Below are positions 45,120 through 55,741 of a stretch of DNA of 64,000 nucleotides, piece after piece. Origin of the DNA: Fusarium oxysporum f. sp. lycopersici 4287. Lineage: Eukaryota > Ascomycota > Sordariomycetes > Hypocreales > Nectriaceae. Location of the stretch: NCBI RefSeq assembly GCF_000149955.1, contig NC_030995.1:2187453-2251452 (forward strand). The letters run 5' to 3'. Below the pieces are notes generated by a model. The model had not been told where the DNA came from, searched no databases, and worked only from the letters and a program-made list of their open reading frames with translations. The stretch's first letter is position 1, and each line of letters starts with the position of its first letter. The position numbers and the translations under genes are program-made.

Positions 45120-46460
45120 ATGTCCAAAGATCCATCAAAACCAAACATCGTGCTCATCCTAGCTGACAACCTCGGTTGGGGTGAGCTCGGCTGCTATGGC
45201 GGAGGCATTCTTCGCGGCGCTGCGACACCGCGCATCGACAAACTCGCCACAGAAGGTCTTCTTCTTCATAACTTCAACGTGGAGAGTGATTGCGTTCCCA
45301 CGCGCTCGGCCTTGATGACAGGTCGTCATCCCATCCGAACTGGCTGCCGACAATCTGTGCCAGCTGGATTTCCTCAAGGTCTTACAAATTGGGAGCGTAC
45401 ACTGCCGGAATGTCTCAAGCCAAAGGGTTATGCGACGGCTCATCATGGAAAGTGGCATCTTGGTGATATTCCTGGTCGGTATCCTTCTGATAGGGGTTTT
45501 GACGAGTGGTTTGGAATTCCGAGAACGACTGATGAGAGTCAGTTTACGTCTGCTTTGGGATATACACCTGAAGTTGCGGAATTGCCATACATCATGAAAG
45601 GTGTTGCGGGACAAGATTCTGAGAATGTTTGCGTGTATGACCTCGAAAAGCGAAGGCTGATCGATGAGATGCTAGTTGACCAGTCAAAAGACTGGCTGTC
45701 GCGTCAAGTCAAGGCAGAGAAGCCCTTCTTCTTGTACCATCCCCTTGTCCATCTGCATTTCCCGACTCTGCCGCATCGCGACTTCGAAGGGAAGACAGGG
45801 CAGGGAGAGTTTGCTGACTCTATGGCTGAAATGGACTATCGAGTTGGTCAACTGATCGATCACCTGGATGAGCTTGGAGTTCGTGAGAACACAGTCTTGA
45901 TATTTGCCTCTGACAACGGACCTGAGTTTAGACCTCCATACAGAGGTACTGCTGGGCCGTGGTCTGGGACGTACCATACTGCCATGGAGGGGAGCTTGAG
46001 AGTCCCTTTCATCATACGATGGCCGGGAAAAGTCCCTGTTGGGGTAACATCCAACGAAACCGTCCACGTAACCGATATTTTCACAACCATCCTTCAAGTT
46101 GCGGGTGCAGAGGTCCCAAACGATAGACCCATCGATGGCATCAGCCAGGTAGCGTTCTTCAAGGACCCGACTGCTGTCAAATCTCAGCGCGAAGGCTTCC
46201 TCTTCTATATCAAGGATGAGCTACGAGCTGTGAAGTGGAAAGACTGGAAGCTTCATTTGGTCTGGGAACCAAAGGTCAACCAATCTTCTGGAAAGCTGGA
46301 ATCTCCATATTTGTTCAATGTGGTGAGAGATCCAAAGGAGGAAACAGATATTTTGGCGTATAATACCTGGGTCTTGCAGCCGGTTATGAAGCTGAGAGCG
46401 GCATTTGAGAAGAGTTTGAGGAGTGATCCAGCACCGCCTGACCCACTCAAAGGTCTCTAA
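45120..46460 (+). CDS. Type I arylsulfatase (formylglycine-dependent)
   Basis: An intronless 446-residue sulfatase with no signal peptide, so probably cytosolic. The active-site signature C-x-P-x-R is Cys58-Val-Pro-Thr-Arg62 within SDCVPTRSALMTGRHPIRTG; the Cys must be converted to formylglycine. Metal-binding Asp/Asn are in IVLILADNLGWGE and FASDNGPEF, and the conserved Lys-His pair is in HHGKWHLGD. Hydrolyses sulfate esters to alcohol and sulfate. The organic substrate is unknown; the arrangement with a Dal5-type permease (divergent) and a Zn2Cys6 factor (convergent, 118 bases away) indicates a sulfate-ester assimilation unit. Fungal type I sulfatases are often acquired horizontally from bacteria. 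The absence of introns is compatible with that but does not prove it. Confidence 0.93.
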   Translation: MSKDPSKPNIVLILADNLGWGELGCYGGGILRGAATPRIDKLATEGLLLHNFNVESDCVPTRSALMTGRHPIRTGCRQSVPAGFPQGLTNWERTLPECLKPKGYATAHHGKWHLGDIPGRYPSDRGFDEWFGIPRTTDESQFTSALGYTPEVAELPYIMKGVAGQDSENVCVYDLEKRRLIDEMLVDQSKDWLSRQVKAEKPFFLYHPLVHLHFPTLPHRDFEGKTGQGEFADSMAEMDYRVGQLIDHLDELGVRENTVLIFASDNGPEFRPPYRGTAGPWSGTYHTAMEGSLRVPFIIRWPGKVPVGVTSNETVHVTDIFTTILQVAGAEVPNDRPIDGISQVAFFKDPTAVKSQREGFLFYIKDELRAVKWKDWKLHLVWEPKVNQSSGKLESPYLFNVVRDPKEETDILAYNTWVLQPVMKLRAAFEKSLRSDPAPPDPLKGL

Positions 46461-46578
46461 GGCTGCTCTAAATTGAGAAAGACAACGGAAGACATGAGTA
46501 TAAGTCGTGGAAATTAAAATAAATATGCCCATAAATTCTTTTCTTTTCTCGGAGGCTGATGGGTGACTGCTGTTACAA

Positions 46579-48396
46579 TTATGTTTGATCGAATATCCAC
46601 GGATCCAGAGTAGGCGGAGTTGTCGTCCATAACGTCGCCGTCCCATCTAGATCCAATGACGGGACAACATTATGCCCAAACAAAAACTCACTTGAGATAT
46701 CCATCGGGAGCTCGGAAGCCATCTCGTCAATAGTGGCTGACATCTCATCAAAGCGGTCACGATATGAAGCTCCAGGAGGATACCGCTCTGCCATTCCCCA
46801 CAGAACCGTTGAACATACAGATACCCGACTCTTCAACGCGTTCACATCAAACACTGCGCCTTGGAGTGTAAGACTCTTGATACAGTGGATCAAGGCTGCA
46901 CCAGACTGGAACAGGTTTGGTGTCGTTCGCCAGTAGAACCTCAACTTGCCCTCTTTGAAGCCCTCTCTGTAGAGCTCAATGCTTGTGGAAGCATATTGCG
47001 CAAGATCTCTCAGCTCTTCTTCTGAAAGGTGAGGAAAGTGGCGAGATGGTGAGAAAAGAGAGACAAGAGTCATGTACAAAGCGCCGTCGAAGAAGTTCTG
47101 GGGCGCAAGCTTTGACTTTGCGTCCACCGGGGGCACATTGGCATGCCAATCCATAAGGCGGTTTTTCATACCCATCTTCCACGCTTTATAGTCGAAGAAG
47201 TTGCCATTTGCGGGAGGTTTGTAGTTGAGAGTGTGAAAGATTTCGTATTCGAGTTGGCGGAAGAGAACGCAGTGGTTTGCTAATGGGCTTGAGGACTCAG
47301 GTCCGCTTGTTGAGGGAAGGGGCGTAAAGATAGCTTCGTCGGGTATTGATCGCGGTCGATTGAGTATGACACAGAGGTTTGTTTCGAGGATGTATGTGGA
47401 CCAGAATACCCGACGTCTCTGGTTGACTTCTGCTTCAGATTCATGCGCGCTGTTTGTCACGGAAAGGCGAGTTTCGTTTAGCAGGTCGAGATCAATAGCT
47501 AATCGCGTCGCTAGACCGATAAAGTGCCAAGCTGCAGAGAGATTTGAAGCGAAAATGGTATACTGTACGACGAGGAGAAGGTTTTGGAGGTGTTGAAGAT
47601 CGCCTCTCCACGTAGCCTGCGGCCGCTCTGTGAGTATTCCAATAGCTGATGCGAAGAACGAGTCAGATGCAACGGTTGGAACAGAAGAATCCGTTCTGTT
47701 GAGAAGTCTAATAGCGATGGCTAGGACCATGCAAAGCTGGAATTTCTGGATTGAGGTGCCTTGCTTGGCAGTAAGCTGTTCTTGGTACAAGGCGGCGATG
47801 GTACTGTGAAATGATTCTTCGTCCAGAACAGGTGAGAAGAAATTTGAGTGTTCGAAATATGTGGCGGTGAGTTGGATGGCAGTCGGTTTGGGAGGAAACT
47901 TGATGGTTTCAGGTACGGTGATACTGTCGAGTAGAGCATGGTAGCCCGAGTCTTCGGGGTGCTGTAAATCAACTGGCTTAGGAACAAGTAGACCGAGCAA
48001 ATTCAGATCGCTAGAATGAGGTGCTTCTGGTGTCGATTCGAGAGCATCCTGGGAGACCCGGCTTCCCGCCACAGACTCTGTATCTATCCCTTGGCTACGC
48101 AGTGCAAGTTCAAGCTCGGCGACTCGATCCTCCAGACTCTTGATGTAACTGTACAGTATATAAGCGAAAGATTCGTTTGGATGAGGAGTAGGCGTCAATT
48201 ACCTTCGAGGCGCAGATTGGCCGTCTATGTCAACGCTTACACAGGGAACTCCGGCACGTGTACAAGATGAACACGCCGGGATGTTCTGATCACAACGCTG
48301 TTTCCGGGACTTGCATCGCTGACAGGCTGTCACATTCGCACGTCGGACACCGCTCCGCTTGCGATTTGAGGGAGGATTGTCCATTTCTGATGGCAC
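46579..48396 (-). CDS. Zn2Cys6 transcription factor with fungal_trans domain
   Basis: A 587-residue regulator (583 if started at the second Met, 48384). Exons 48203-48396 and 46579-48148, GT-AG intron of 54 bases. The binuclear zinc cluster ACQRCKSRKQRCDQNIPACS continues to SCTRAGVPC, giving spacing C-x2-C-x6-C-x6-C-x2-C-x6-C at residues about 25-52. The splice creates the coiled-coil SYIKSLEDRVAELELALRSQ. The middle homology region (fungal_trans) is marked by LSAAWHFIGLATRLAIDLDL followed by RRRVFWSTYILETNLCVILN. It lies tail-to-tail with the arylsulfatase and is the most likely pathway-specific activator for it and the transporter. Confidence 0.92.
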
Positions 48397-48926
48397 TAAA
48401 ATGGTTGGTCATAATGGAGATATTTAGGAGTTGAAAGTTCGCCGAAGCTGTAGGCTTTCCCCGCATTGACGCGATAAGCGAAGATCAACCAATCCCGGTC
48501 GCGCGAGGAAGAGAACAGTGGGTCAGCTTGATCCCGACTAGGAAATACTGGGAAGAACAAACGTATTCCAATTGAAATTCATAGAAAGTGTTGAGGCCTA
48601 GTATTTTTCACGAAGCTGAAATAGTAAGCATAAACTAAAAGTCAAATAGTTGAATCTTCGACACGATCGTGCATTGTACTAAATATCATTATGTTTGGTT
48701 GGCTGTTGTGCCGTCTATGTGAACTTCTAGACTGCCTGTATCTACTTGCCCGAATATCAATTGAATCTTTCAAAACCATTGCCTGGTGCTATCCGTTAAA
48801 TACCAAGACAGGAAAGTTCTAATCTCCACAGACACTTGCCGTCAAGACGATACCAGAGTAGGTCTCAGCTTAATCGACAGCACAACAAAAAAGGGTCATT
48901 AGAATCGAAAACTAGTTCACACCATT
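48397..48926. other. Intergenic: Zn2Cys6 promoter and HRxxH-gene 3' flank
   Basis: 530 bp, AT-rich in 48580-48700. No further gene seen. Confidence 0.5.
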
Positions 48927-49842
48927 TTAAGAGCAGTGAACCACACCATCACTGTGAGTGTGGCACTCCTTAGGAGCCTCCTTGGTAGCACTAGGCTTAG
49001 CCGAGTCCGCCTTGGTAGGAGTCTCCTTCTCCTCCGCCTCACCAGTGCATCCCTCACCAGGAGCAGCAATGTCGTAAGCGTAAACGTCAATAGCGAAGTA
49101 CTGAAGTGCGTCGCTGTCGATAACGCTCTTGGAAGGATCGGTTTTAGCGAGCTCGAGAGCTTCAGCGTAGTCTTCGGCGAAGTGGTCGACGATGCCCTCG
49201 CTGATGGTTGGGACGTGGAGGACGCGGTGCAGGAGATCAGTGGCCCAGAAGGTGTTGAGCTTGGATTGGGCGACGGTGTAGCCGAGACCGCAGACGGAGT
49301 CGAGACTGCGGCGGATCTCGAAGGAGAGAGGGCAGATGACAGTCTCGGTGGTGGCGTTGTCACCTCGCCAGTGGCCAGCCCATTCTACAATCGTTAGTAA
49401 CCCGTTCATAATAAATATATAGTCATAACTTACTATCCTGAGTAGCGCAGTTCTTGTCAGGATCATCGCAACGGAACAGCATACCCGCCTTGTTGGCGTT
49501 GATAACACGATCATACCAACCAATAGGCGTAGCAGTCGAGCCATTACCAAAGTACTTCTGCTTGAACTCAGACTCATTTCCCCATCGGAGGAGATGGTCC
49601 TTTGCGTGCTGAGCTAGCTGAACAGTCTCATCCAGAGCATTGACCAGCTGACGACGAAGCGTCGCGTTGCAGGACTGGTGGATGGGATAATCCTTGGCCC
49701 AGCCCTCAGACCAGTCGTAAACGCTGTTGGTGGCGGTGGTCTGAGGAGCAGACTTTGTCTGGCTGGTCTCCGCGCGGCCGAAGATGGGAGTGGCGGTGGC
49801 TGCTCCGAGGAGGACGGCTACGGCGGTGGTTTTGAACATCAT
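48927..49842 (-). CDS. Secreted HRxxH zinc-binding protein (Pra1/Asp f 2-like)
   Basis: A 288-residue secreted protein, exons 49434-49842 and 48927-49384, 49-base GT-AG intron. Start at 49842 gives the signal peptide [17 protein letters not shown]. Family marks: [60 protein letters not shown] and the HRVLH zinc motif within [20 protein letters not shown], followed by a Cys/His-rich end [12 protein letters not shown]. In Candida Pra1 and Aspergillus Asp f 2 this family captures zinc outside the cell and is induced by zinc limitation at neutral or alkaline pH. In those fungi it is usually divergent from a ZRT1-type zinc importer; no importer is next to this copy. The promoter has four CAAGGT motifs. 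It is an allergen-family relative, not a demonstrated allergen. Confidence 0.88.
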
Positions 49843-51151
49843 CTTGACGGTTGATTGTAGAGGGAGAGATGTAGCTCTGGAATTGGCGGATGAGGCTGAG
49901 AGGCTGAGGAAACAACTATTCATGCAGGAGGTATTGCATGGTATTTATACATCTCTTCTGCGGTCCGTCATAGCATCCGGGTTCCTAGATTCTGGGAATA
50001 GCCAGCCACTCACGGCTGAAAATCCTTCAGACCCTTGTCTTGGTGTATCTCGTGGGGGCTCTTACAAGGTTTGACCGTTCAACCGGTCGATGCATTAGCA
50101 AACAGAGCCCATCAAGAGATTTTTCAGTGGCGTCATATCTAAACATCCAACAAATCACATCATCACATTGACTCTTAGGATTGTTGTTAGCCTCGGTGCT
50201 TTCTGGCATGACATGTCTATCAGGGTTCTTGTTCCCACTACGCGGTAACTATCAAGGTATCTTGGCACTAAGAAGCAGTGGATCGGGACCAAACGCTTAT
50301 TCTCAATTAAGGTAAATAATATGCTTAACCCACCGTTGCAACCTTGTTGGTCAGCTATGCTTAAGTCTCTGCGCTTTTATCCCCCACGGAATATTCAATA
50401 ATTTGTCTAATGGCGCGTGATCGGTGAGATCGTTTGCATGCATGGTGAGGCATTTTACAGAGGTCCGGTTCGCGTTCCCCGACGAGTTTCTGCATGGATT
50501 GATGGTTTTTGTGATTTTATACGCTGTTGCCAGTCTATTGACAGCTCTGGATCAGCTGGATGCCTAGCTAGCATCCTCGGCGTCGTGGTTGGGGGCCTAC
50601 TATTGGCCAAACCTGGAGGATTCTAGACCTCCAAAAAGGTACTCGCCAATGCTGAACTTGGGCTTCAAGAAAAAGGACTGGACGAATACCGGATTAATGA
50701 TGGAAGATTCAAAATACCGAAGCCTAATTCGACCAAGAGGGTGAATGGTCAGGCGAAGATGGCATGCTTGCTTCTCTCACATTATGTCGAACATAGATGA
50801 CAAACGCGTGGCGCTTGGTGGAGGTGAATCAATACAATATCTCTTCAATTAGCCTTCTTGTTGGTTCTGAGCATTAGGAACTCGAATGTCTTAACATTGA
50901 AAGGACTTGTCGATATCTTCGTTCAAGTTTATGTGCGTGGGTCTTGCGAAAAGGCCAAGGTTAGCAGGCTCCCCCACCGGTTCGACTCAGCCGAACCAAT
51001 TGTTGTCACCATCTGCTTCACAAACATTATCTAATCCTTCATCCTAGGCTTTTCATGATACACACTGTTCTTGGGAAACTTTCTCCCTTGTAACTAAAAT
51101 GGGGCCCAAATTCTCTAACAACGTATGCCGTGCCAATTTGGTCACTGGTCT
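49843..51151. other. Intergenic: HRxxH-gene promoter with CAAGGT motifs
   Basis: 1.3 kb. CAAGGT, the hexamer reported for the Aspergillus zinc regulator ZafA, occurs at 50065-50070, 50253-50258 and 50956-50961 on the plus strand, and as ACCTTG at 50341-50346. A TTTATACA element lies near 49940. No gene is supported. Confidence 0.5.
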
Positions 51152-52744
51152 TTATGCCTTCTCCAAATCACTAGGCCTCGCCCATAAGCCCTCAGGTTCA
51201 GCACCCTTCGCAACCCTCAACAACTTTCTCTTCTCCCTCTGCTCATTATACGTATCCAACCACTCCTTAGAATGCCCAGCCAAAGGCTCAATCTCATTAT
51301 CAACAAGACTAGAATTCGCCCAGTCCAATAAATCCCTCACATACTCGATCTCTTCACCATCGCCCGCCAAACTATGAAATTTCCTCCCACGTCCCTTGCT
51401 AGCAGCACGCTCATCATATTCCTGTCTCAAAGACTGAATATCAGGTAGAGACGTCTTTCCAGTGAGTACTCGGGCGAGAACTTGTGCTTGGAAATCAAAG
51501 AGGGAGAATGTCGCGGTGTAATATGGTACGCCGATGAATGAGAGTGATGGATCTTCGGTGTAGAATATGTCTTTGTGGAGGTTATGAACCATGTTTCCCT
51601 CAGAGGTTATGAGAATATCTCGCGTTGCGTTGTTGGCGGATACATCATCGCGGTGATATTGCGCGAGGAAGGGGTACGATGTTAGGTAGCCGGTAGCCAA
51701 AACGACAGCATCGACATCATCAAGTACCTTTCCATCACTCAAAAGAACTCGACTCTTCAACCCTCCAGTATCTGGGTCCTTCTTCAACACAAATTTCTCA
51801 ATCCCTCCAACATGCTCAACGCTCCCAGGGAACATCGAAGGCGGCAAGTCAAAGTCACCGCCCCTGGTACTCTGAACAACCCTCTTCGCTGTCTCACTAG
51901 TCTCACGGCAAACATCATACGCCGAGGCTCCCCCACCAACAACCAATACAGTCTTTCCTCTAAATTGCTCCGGTCGACGATACTGCTTAGTGTGTATAAC
52001 ATCATCACCAAAGTGAGCTTTCCATTCAGCAAGACCAGGAGTATCCGGAATGCGGGGGAGGTTATAATGCCCAGTCGCCACGACGACAGCATCGAATTTC
52101 CAATTCCGCTCGATTATTCTTGGTTCCCCTTCGCCTTTGAGGAGAGTTATCGTTCGAATATTCCAGTAGCTTTCATCGTCGCTCTTTTTGACGTCCTCAA
52201 CGCGTGTATAAAATACTGTTGCATCGTCGACTCCAAACTCTTTGCTCAAGCCTTGGAGATAACTTTGGATTGGTTCATGACCGGTGATATCTTCAGTTCC
52301 CTTTGGCCATGGGCCAAGATTGCTGTAGAGCAGACTTGTAGGGACGTTGTTTCGAAGACCGAAATAAGCGGGGCCGGGAGGAGAGAATGCAACGTCGAGA
52401 TCGTTCCGGTCTTTAGTCTCGAGGGGATGAGCAGTGCTTTCGGTTTTGGGTTTGGAGATGGTTCGGCTTGATGAGAATTGTCCTGGGAGCGAAGTCACAT
52501 AGTCACCGGCAGAGGGCTTTTCGCTGGGGTAGTCCGTAGTCGCTGCTCTGGGATCGTAGTGCCATACTCCAGATGTGACGCCAGATCGTTCGAATACAGT
52601 GACATCGGCTCCCTCTTTCAGTAGATATGCTGCCGAACAGATTCCGCTGACACCGGCGCCAATTACAGCGACTTTGATGTCGGGGCCGAACTTGGTGGAC
52701 TCTTCGGGCGAAGGTGATCGATCACCATTTAGGAAAGGACTCAT
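51152..52744 (-). CDS. Flavin-dependent monooxygenase (FMO family)
   Basis: A single-exon gene for 530 residues from MSPFLNGDRSP at 52744; an upstream in-frame Met (52849) would add an unlikely 35-residue leader. FAD dinucleotide fold: KVAVIGAGVSGICSAAYLLK near residues 25-45. NADPH fold: GKTVLVVGGGASAYDVC. The FMO identification motif FxGxxxHxxxY appears as FGDDVIHTKQY, keeping Phe, His and Tyr but with Gly shifted by one. The ATGY motif is VVLATGYLTSYPFL. Oxygenates soft nucleophiles or, in some members, performs Baeyer-Villiger oxidation. It is divergent from the paraoxonase-like gene at 54170 over 1.4 kb. A lactone-forming oxygenase beside a lactonase-like enzyme is an attractive but unproven pairing. 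Confidence 0.9.
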   Translation of the reverse strand: MSPFLNGDRSPSPEESTKFGPDIKVAVIGAGVSGICSAAYLLKEGADVTVFERSGVTSGVWHYDPRAATTDYPSEKPSAGDYVTSLPGQFSSSRTISKPKTESTAHPLETKDRNDLDVAFSPPGPAYFGLRNNVPTSLLYSNLGPWPKGTEDITGHEPIQSYLQGLSKEFGVDDATVFYTRVEDVKKSDDESYWNIRTITLLKGEGEPRIIERNWKFDAVVVATGHYNLPRIPDTPGLAEWKAHFGDDVIHTKQYRRPEQFRGKTVLVVGGGASAYDVCRETSETAKRVVQSTRGGDFDLPPSMFPGSVEHVGGIEKFVLKKDPDTGGLKSRVLLSDGKVLDDVDAVVLATGYLTSYPFLAQYHRDDVSANNATRDILITSEGNMVHNLHKDIFYTEDPSLSFIGVPYYTATFSLFDFQAQVLARVLTGKTSLPDIQSLRQEYDERAASKGRGRKFHSLAGDGEEIEYVRDLLDWANSSLVDNEIEPLAGHSKEWLDTYNEQREKRKLLRVAKGAEPEGLWARPSDLEKA

Positions 52745-54169
52745 ATTGGCTGTACTGTTTAGGATATACCTGATAATGAATCGTATTGCAGAAAAAGGCT
52801 TTCTAAATCCAGTCTCTTGAGAGAGTCTACATGGGACGGGGATTATCATATAAACCCCTCAAAACCAGTGGTTTAATATAGTTTCATCCGCAACACCCAT
52901 TAGTCTTACGATTATCGATACATCTTGTCCGTTTTTGACTCTCTTATCTCCGTTTACTCAGTACAGCTCATACTGTCTCCCTATTGTGTGCGATTGCTGG
53001 CACTTGACAGGTCGATAAGACTCCAGTATGGAACCGTTGAGCACGCCATATCGCGAATTATGTCACAAAGGGTATAGTCCAACACTGTAACGCTTGACGT
53101 CAATCTAGAACTTTATTGTGCAATTAAATACTATCGATAGCTTAGTAATTATAGGTTGTTTGATAATACATCATTTGATAAGTTGAGGCTCATGGCTTGA
53201 CCCCATATACTTGAGCCTTCATAAGTAGAGTCCCTGTACCTGTCGCCTTCGAGGCTTTCACATTCTGGAGAGAACATTATTTAAAACGATTGGTCTTATC
53301 TCCAGACATTCCATTACTTGTTTCAGTTGATGCTAATTACTTGACTGATTGCTTGCTGTAAGGTCAAAGTTTAGGCTGCTCACATGCATCGAAGACACGA
53401 TATTCTTTTACACAATATAAGCTTCTACTCATCGACCTTCCGCAATGATAATTGACGCTGACTTGGAGCTGACTTGATAATCCTCACTGATTCACATGAC
53501 AAAGCCGATGATCCCTTAACAATATTAAAAACGGAATGACCCTGACCTCTACTAAGGTTATTTTCAAATCAGCTCCATTATTCAGCTTCGGACAATGTCC
53601 CAAATCCCGAAAGATGTTTCTGGGCATCTGATAATTCCCGTTGGCCCAATCAAATGTCCTAGGCCACTATACTTGATCGCTGCGCCGCAAAGGATTCGCG
53701 GAGCCGAGCTATAGTCATCACAAGCGCACGTAATGATTGCAACTACGGAACAGCTTTCCCGCTTTACATCCCCTATCCAACCTGAGCAGCATCATTTTCT
53801 ACTATCCATAGCCAATTATGGCTCAATGGTTGCATCATCGGATCTCACAATCATTACATAAATCCCTACCTAGAATCAAGGTCAGCTTATCTAAAACTCC
53901 GACTCCACCTATAGGATCCAGTATCAGCTTATAGCATCGCTAACTCCAATCCTTCGTATATCGGGTGGTCAATACCAATCACGATGGTCTTATTCAATCT
54001 AAATGAGATAAGCCCTGATTTTCAGTTGACGATCTAACCTCAAATTCGGGCCTCGGCAAAAAGTCTAGCTGTTTCCACGTCCCCCTCATTTATCATGAGG
54101 ATCGCCCTCATGAAACCGGAAGACTAATTCCTCTTCTTCACATCAGACAAATCTCATTATCGACTCAAA
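52745..54169. other. 1.4-kb AT-rich divergent intergenic region
   Basis: Shared upstream region of the FMO (minus) and the paraoxonase-like gene (plus). No open frame of note, tRNA or repeat is recognised. Confidence 0.5.
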
Positions 54170-55456
54170 ATGGCTTCAAAACCTTCTGCAGTCGGTCCAA
54201 AAGCCTTGGTCTTATCAGCCCTCACCATAGGTCTAGGTGTTTTCCTCGCCCGCCCCATTAACCGTGTCACAACCGTTCTCGGCTTCTTCCGCACCCCATC
54301 CTCCACCGTAGTCTCTGATGCAGGCTTCATAACCATCGACGACACAATTGTCTGCGAAGACGTGCATCTTCACTCTGGTTTACTCTACACAGCTTGTGAA
54401 GATTCCTACGCACCGCGGTTCTCGTGGTTTCCTGGTCTGGGCGTTCTGCACGATCCCCTCACGGCTAGCAAGTCGCGTGGGTCTATCCACGTCATAGACC
54501 CCAAGACGTTTAAATCGAAAAGATTAGAATTTGAGGGCTTTGAGGGACCTTTTATCACGCATGGTATTGATGTTATTGCTGATCCTAAGGATGAGGATGG
54601 GGTTTATATTTTTGCTGTGAATCATGTTCCAAATCCTGAGTACCTTCAGCATGTTGTTGATGGGAAGAAAGATGAGTTTGGCGGAAACAAAGCTGCTTCT
54701 CAGGTTGAGATCTTCCATCATCGTGTTGGATCTTCTTCGGTTAAGTATGTCCGATCGATCAGTCATCCTTTGATCCAGACTCCAAACGACATTGTTGCTT
54801 TGTCCCCGACAAGCTTTTACGTCACGAACGATCATCATTATCGCGAGGGTCTTATGCGACAGGTCGAGGATATGTACTATGGTGCAAAATGGTCAAACAC
54901 GATCTATGTTGAAATCACCGATACCCCCTCCAAGGAATCGACATCAGGATTCAATGCTTCCGTCGCTCTGACAGGCCTTCATAACAACAACGGTCTCGGC
55001 CACGGACGAACTCCCAACGAAATCGCCATTGGAAGTGCAGCTAGCGGAGATATCCACATATCCACCGTCAAGCCCGACCATAGCATCCAAGTCCTAGAAA
55101 CAATCCCATTCGACGCCGCCGTCGATAATCCCTTCTACTACACCGATCCATTCGCTAGTGGAGACAGCGACAGCAGCGGTTATGTCTCCGCTGGTCTTTC
55201 AAAGGCCTGTGAGCTCGCAAACAACATTGGCATCGACACTGCTACTGAACCAGTAATGGTCTGGCTCGCACAGCGAAAGAATGGAAAGTGGGAAAAGAAG
55301 CTTCTTTTTGAAGACGATGGAAAGAGATTGAGGTCTGCGGCTACAGCTGTGTTGATTGGCATTGACCCAAAGCTTGAGGGAGGTAAGAAGAAGGGTTGGT
55401 TGTTTGTCACTGGGTTCTATTCACAACATATGGTTGCTGTCAAGGTTGATCTATGA
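54170..55456 (+). CDS. Paraoxonase/arylesterase-like protein, intronless paralogue
   Basis: A 428-residue single-exon gene. An N-terminal hydrophobic anchor (ALVLSALTIGLGVFLA) precedes a six-bladed-propeller domain with family blocks ITHGIDVIADPKDEDGVYIF, LIQTPNDIVALSPTSFYVTN and DHHYREGLMRQVEDMYYGAK, where the TPND and TNDHH segments correspond to calcium-ligand loops. The block HGRTPNEIAIG and a C-terminal SAATAVLIGIDPKLEGG match the usual last blades. Likely a membrane-anchored lactonase or aryl esterase. Compared with the gene at 31868-33198 it has lost, or never had, introns and is about 30 residues longer, so the two are old paralogues and not a recent duplicate. Confidence 0.88.
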   Translation: MASKPSAVGPKALVLSALTIGLGVFLARPINRVTTVLGFFRTPSSTVVSDAGFITIDDTIVCEDVHLHSGLLYTACEDSYAPRFSWFPGLGVLHDPLTASKSRGSIHVIDPKTFKSKRLEFEGFEGPFITHGIDVIADPKDEDGVYIFAVNHVPNPEYLQHVVDGKKDEFGGNKAASQVEIFHHRVGSSSVKYVRSISHPLIQTPNDIVALSPTSFYVTNDHHYREGLMRQVEDMYYGAKWSNTIYVEITDTPSKESTSGFNASVALTGLHNNNGLGHGRTPNEIAIGSAASGDIHISTVKPDHSIQVLETIPFDAAVDNPFYYTDPFASGDSDSSGYVSAGLSKACELANNIGIDTATEPVMVWLAQRKNGKWEKKLLFEDDGKRLRSAATAVLIGIDPKLEGGKKKGWLFVTGFYSQHMVAVKVDL

Positions 55457-55741
55457 TGGCCTCCTGTTGGTGGTGGCAACGGATGAGGCTCATCACTAGC
55501 AAATATTGGATCAAGAACTGATAAGGCAAATACTTTCATCGGTTATTGATTGGAAGACGGAGAATTTTGGCGGGTTACGGAAACTTGTCAAAGGCCGACA
55601 CATACGCACAAGCGTCATGTCAAAGGCTTGTTACGTCATCCATAATCTAGTAGATGATAGATAAAAATCCGAACATTTGAGATCCAATCCATGCCAATTC
55701 AATTGATATTAATTCTTGTTTCATCCAGTGTTTGAGCAAAA

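Noticed and set aside
50965..51000. tRNA-like B box (GGTTCGACTC)
   Set aside because: No cloverleaf: the T stem does not pair around it and no A box lies at the right distance.
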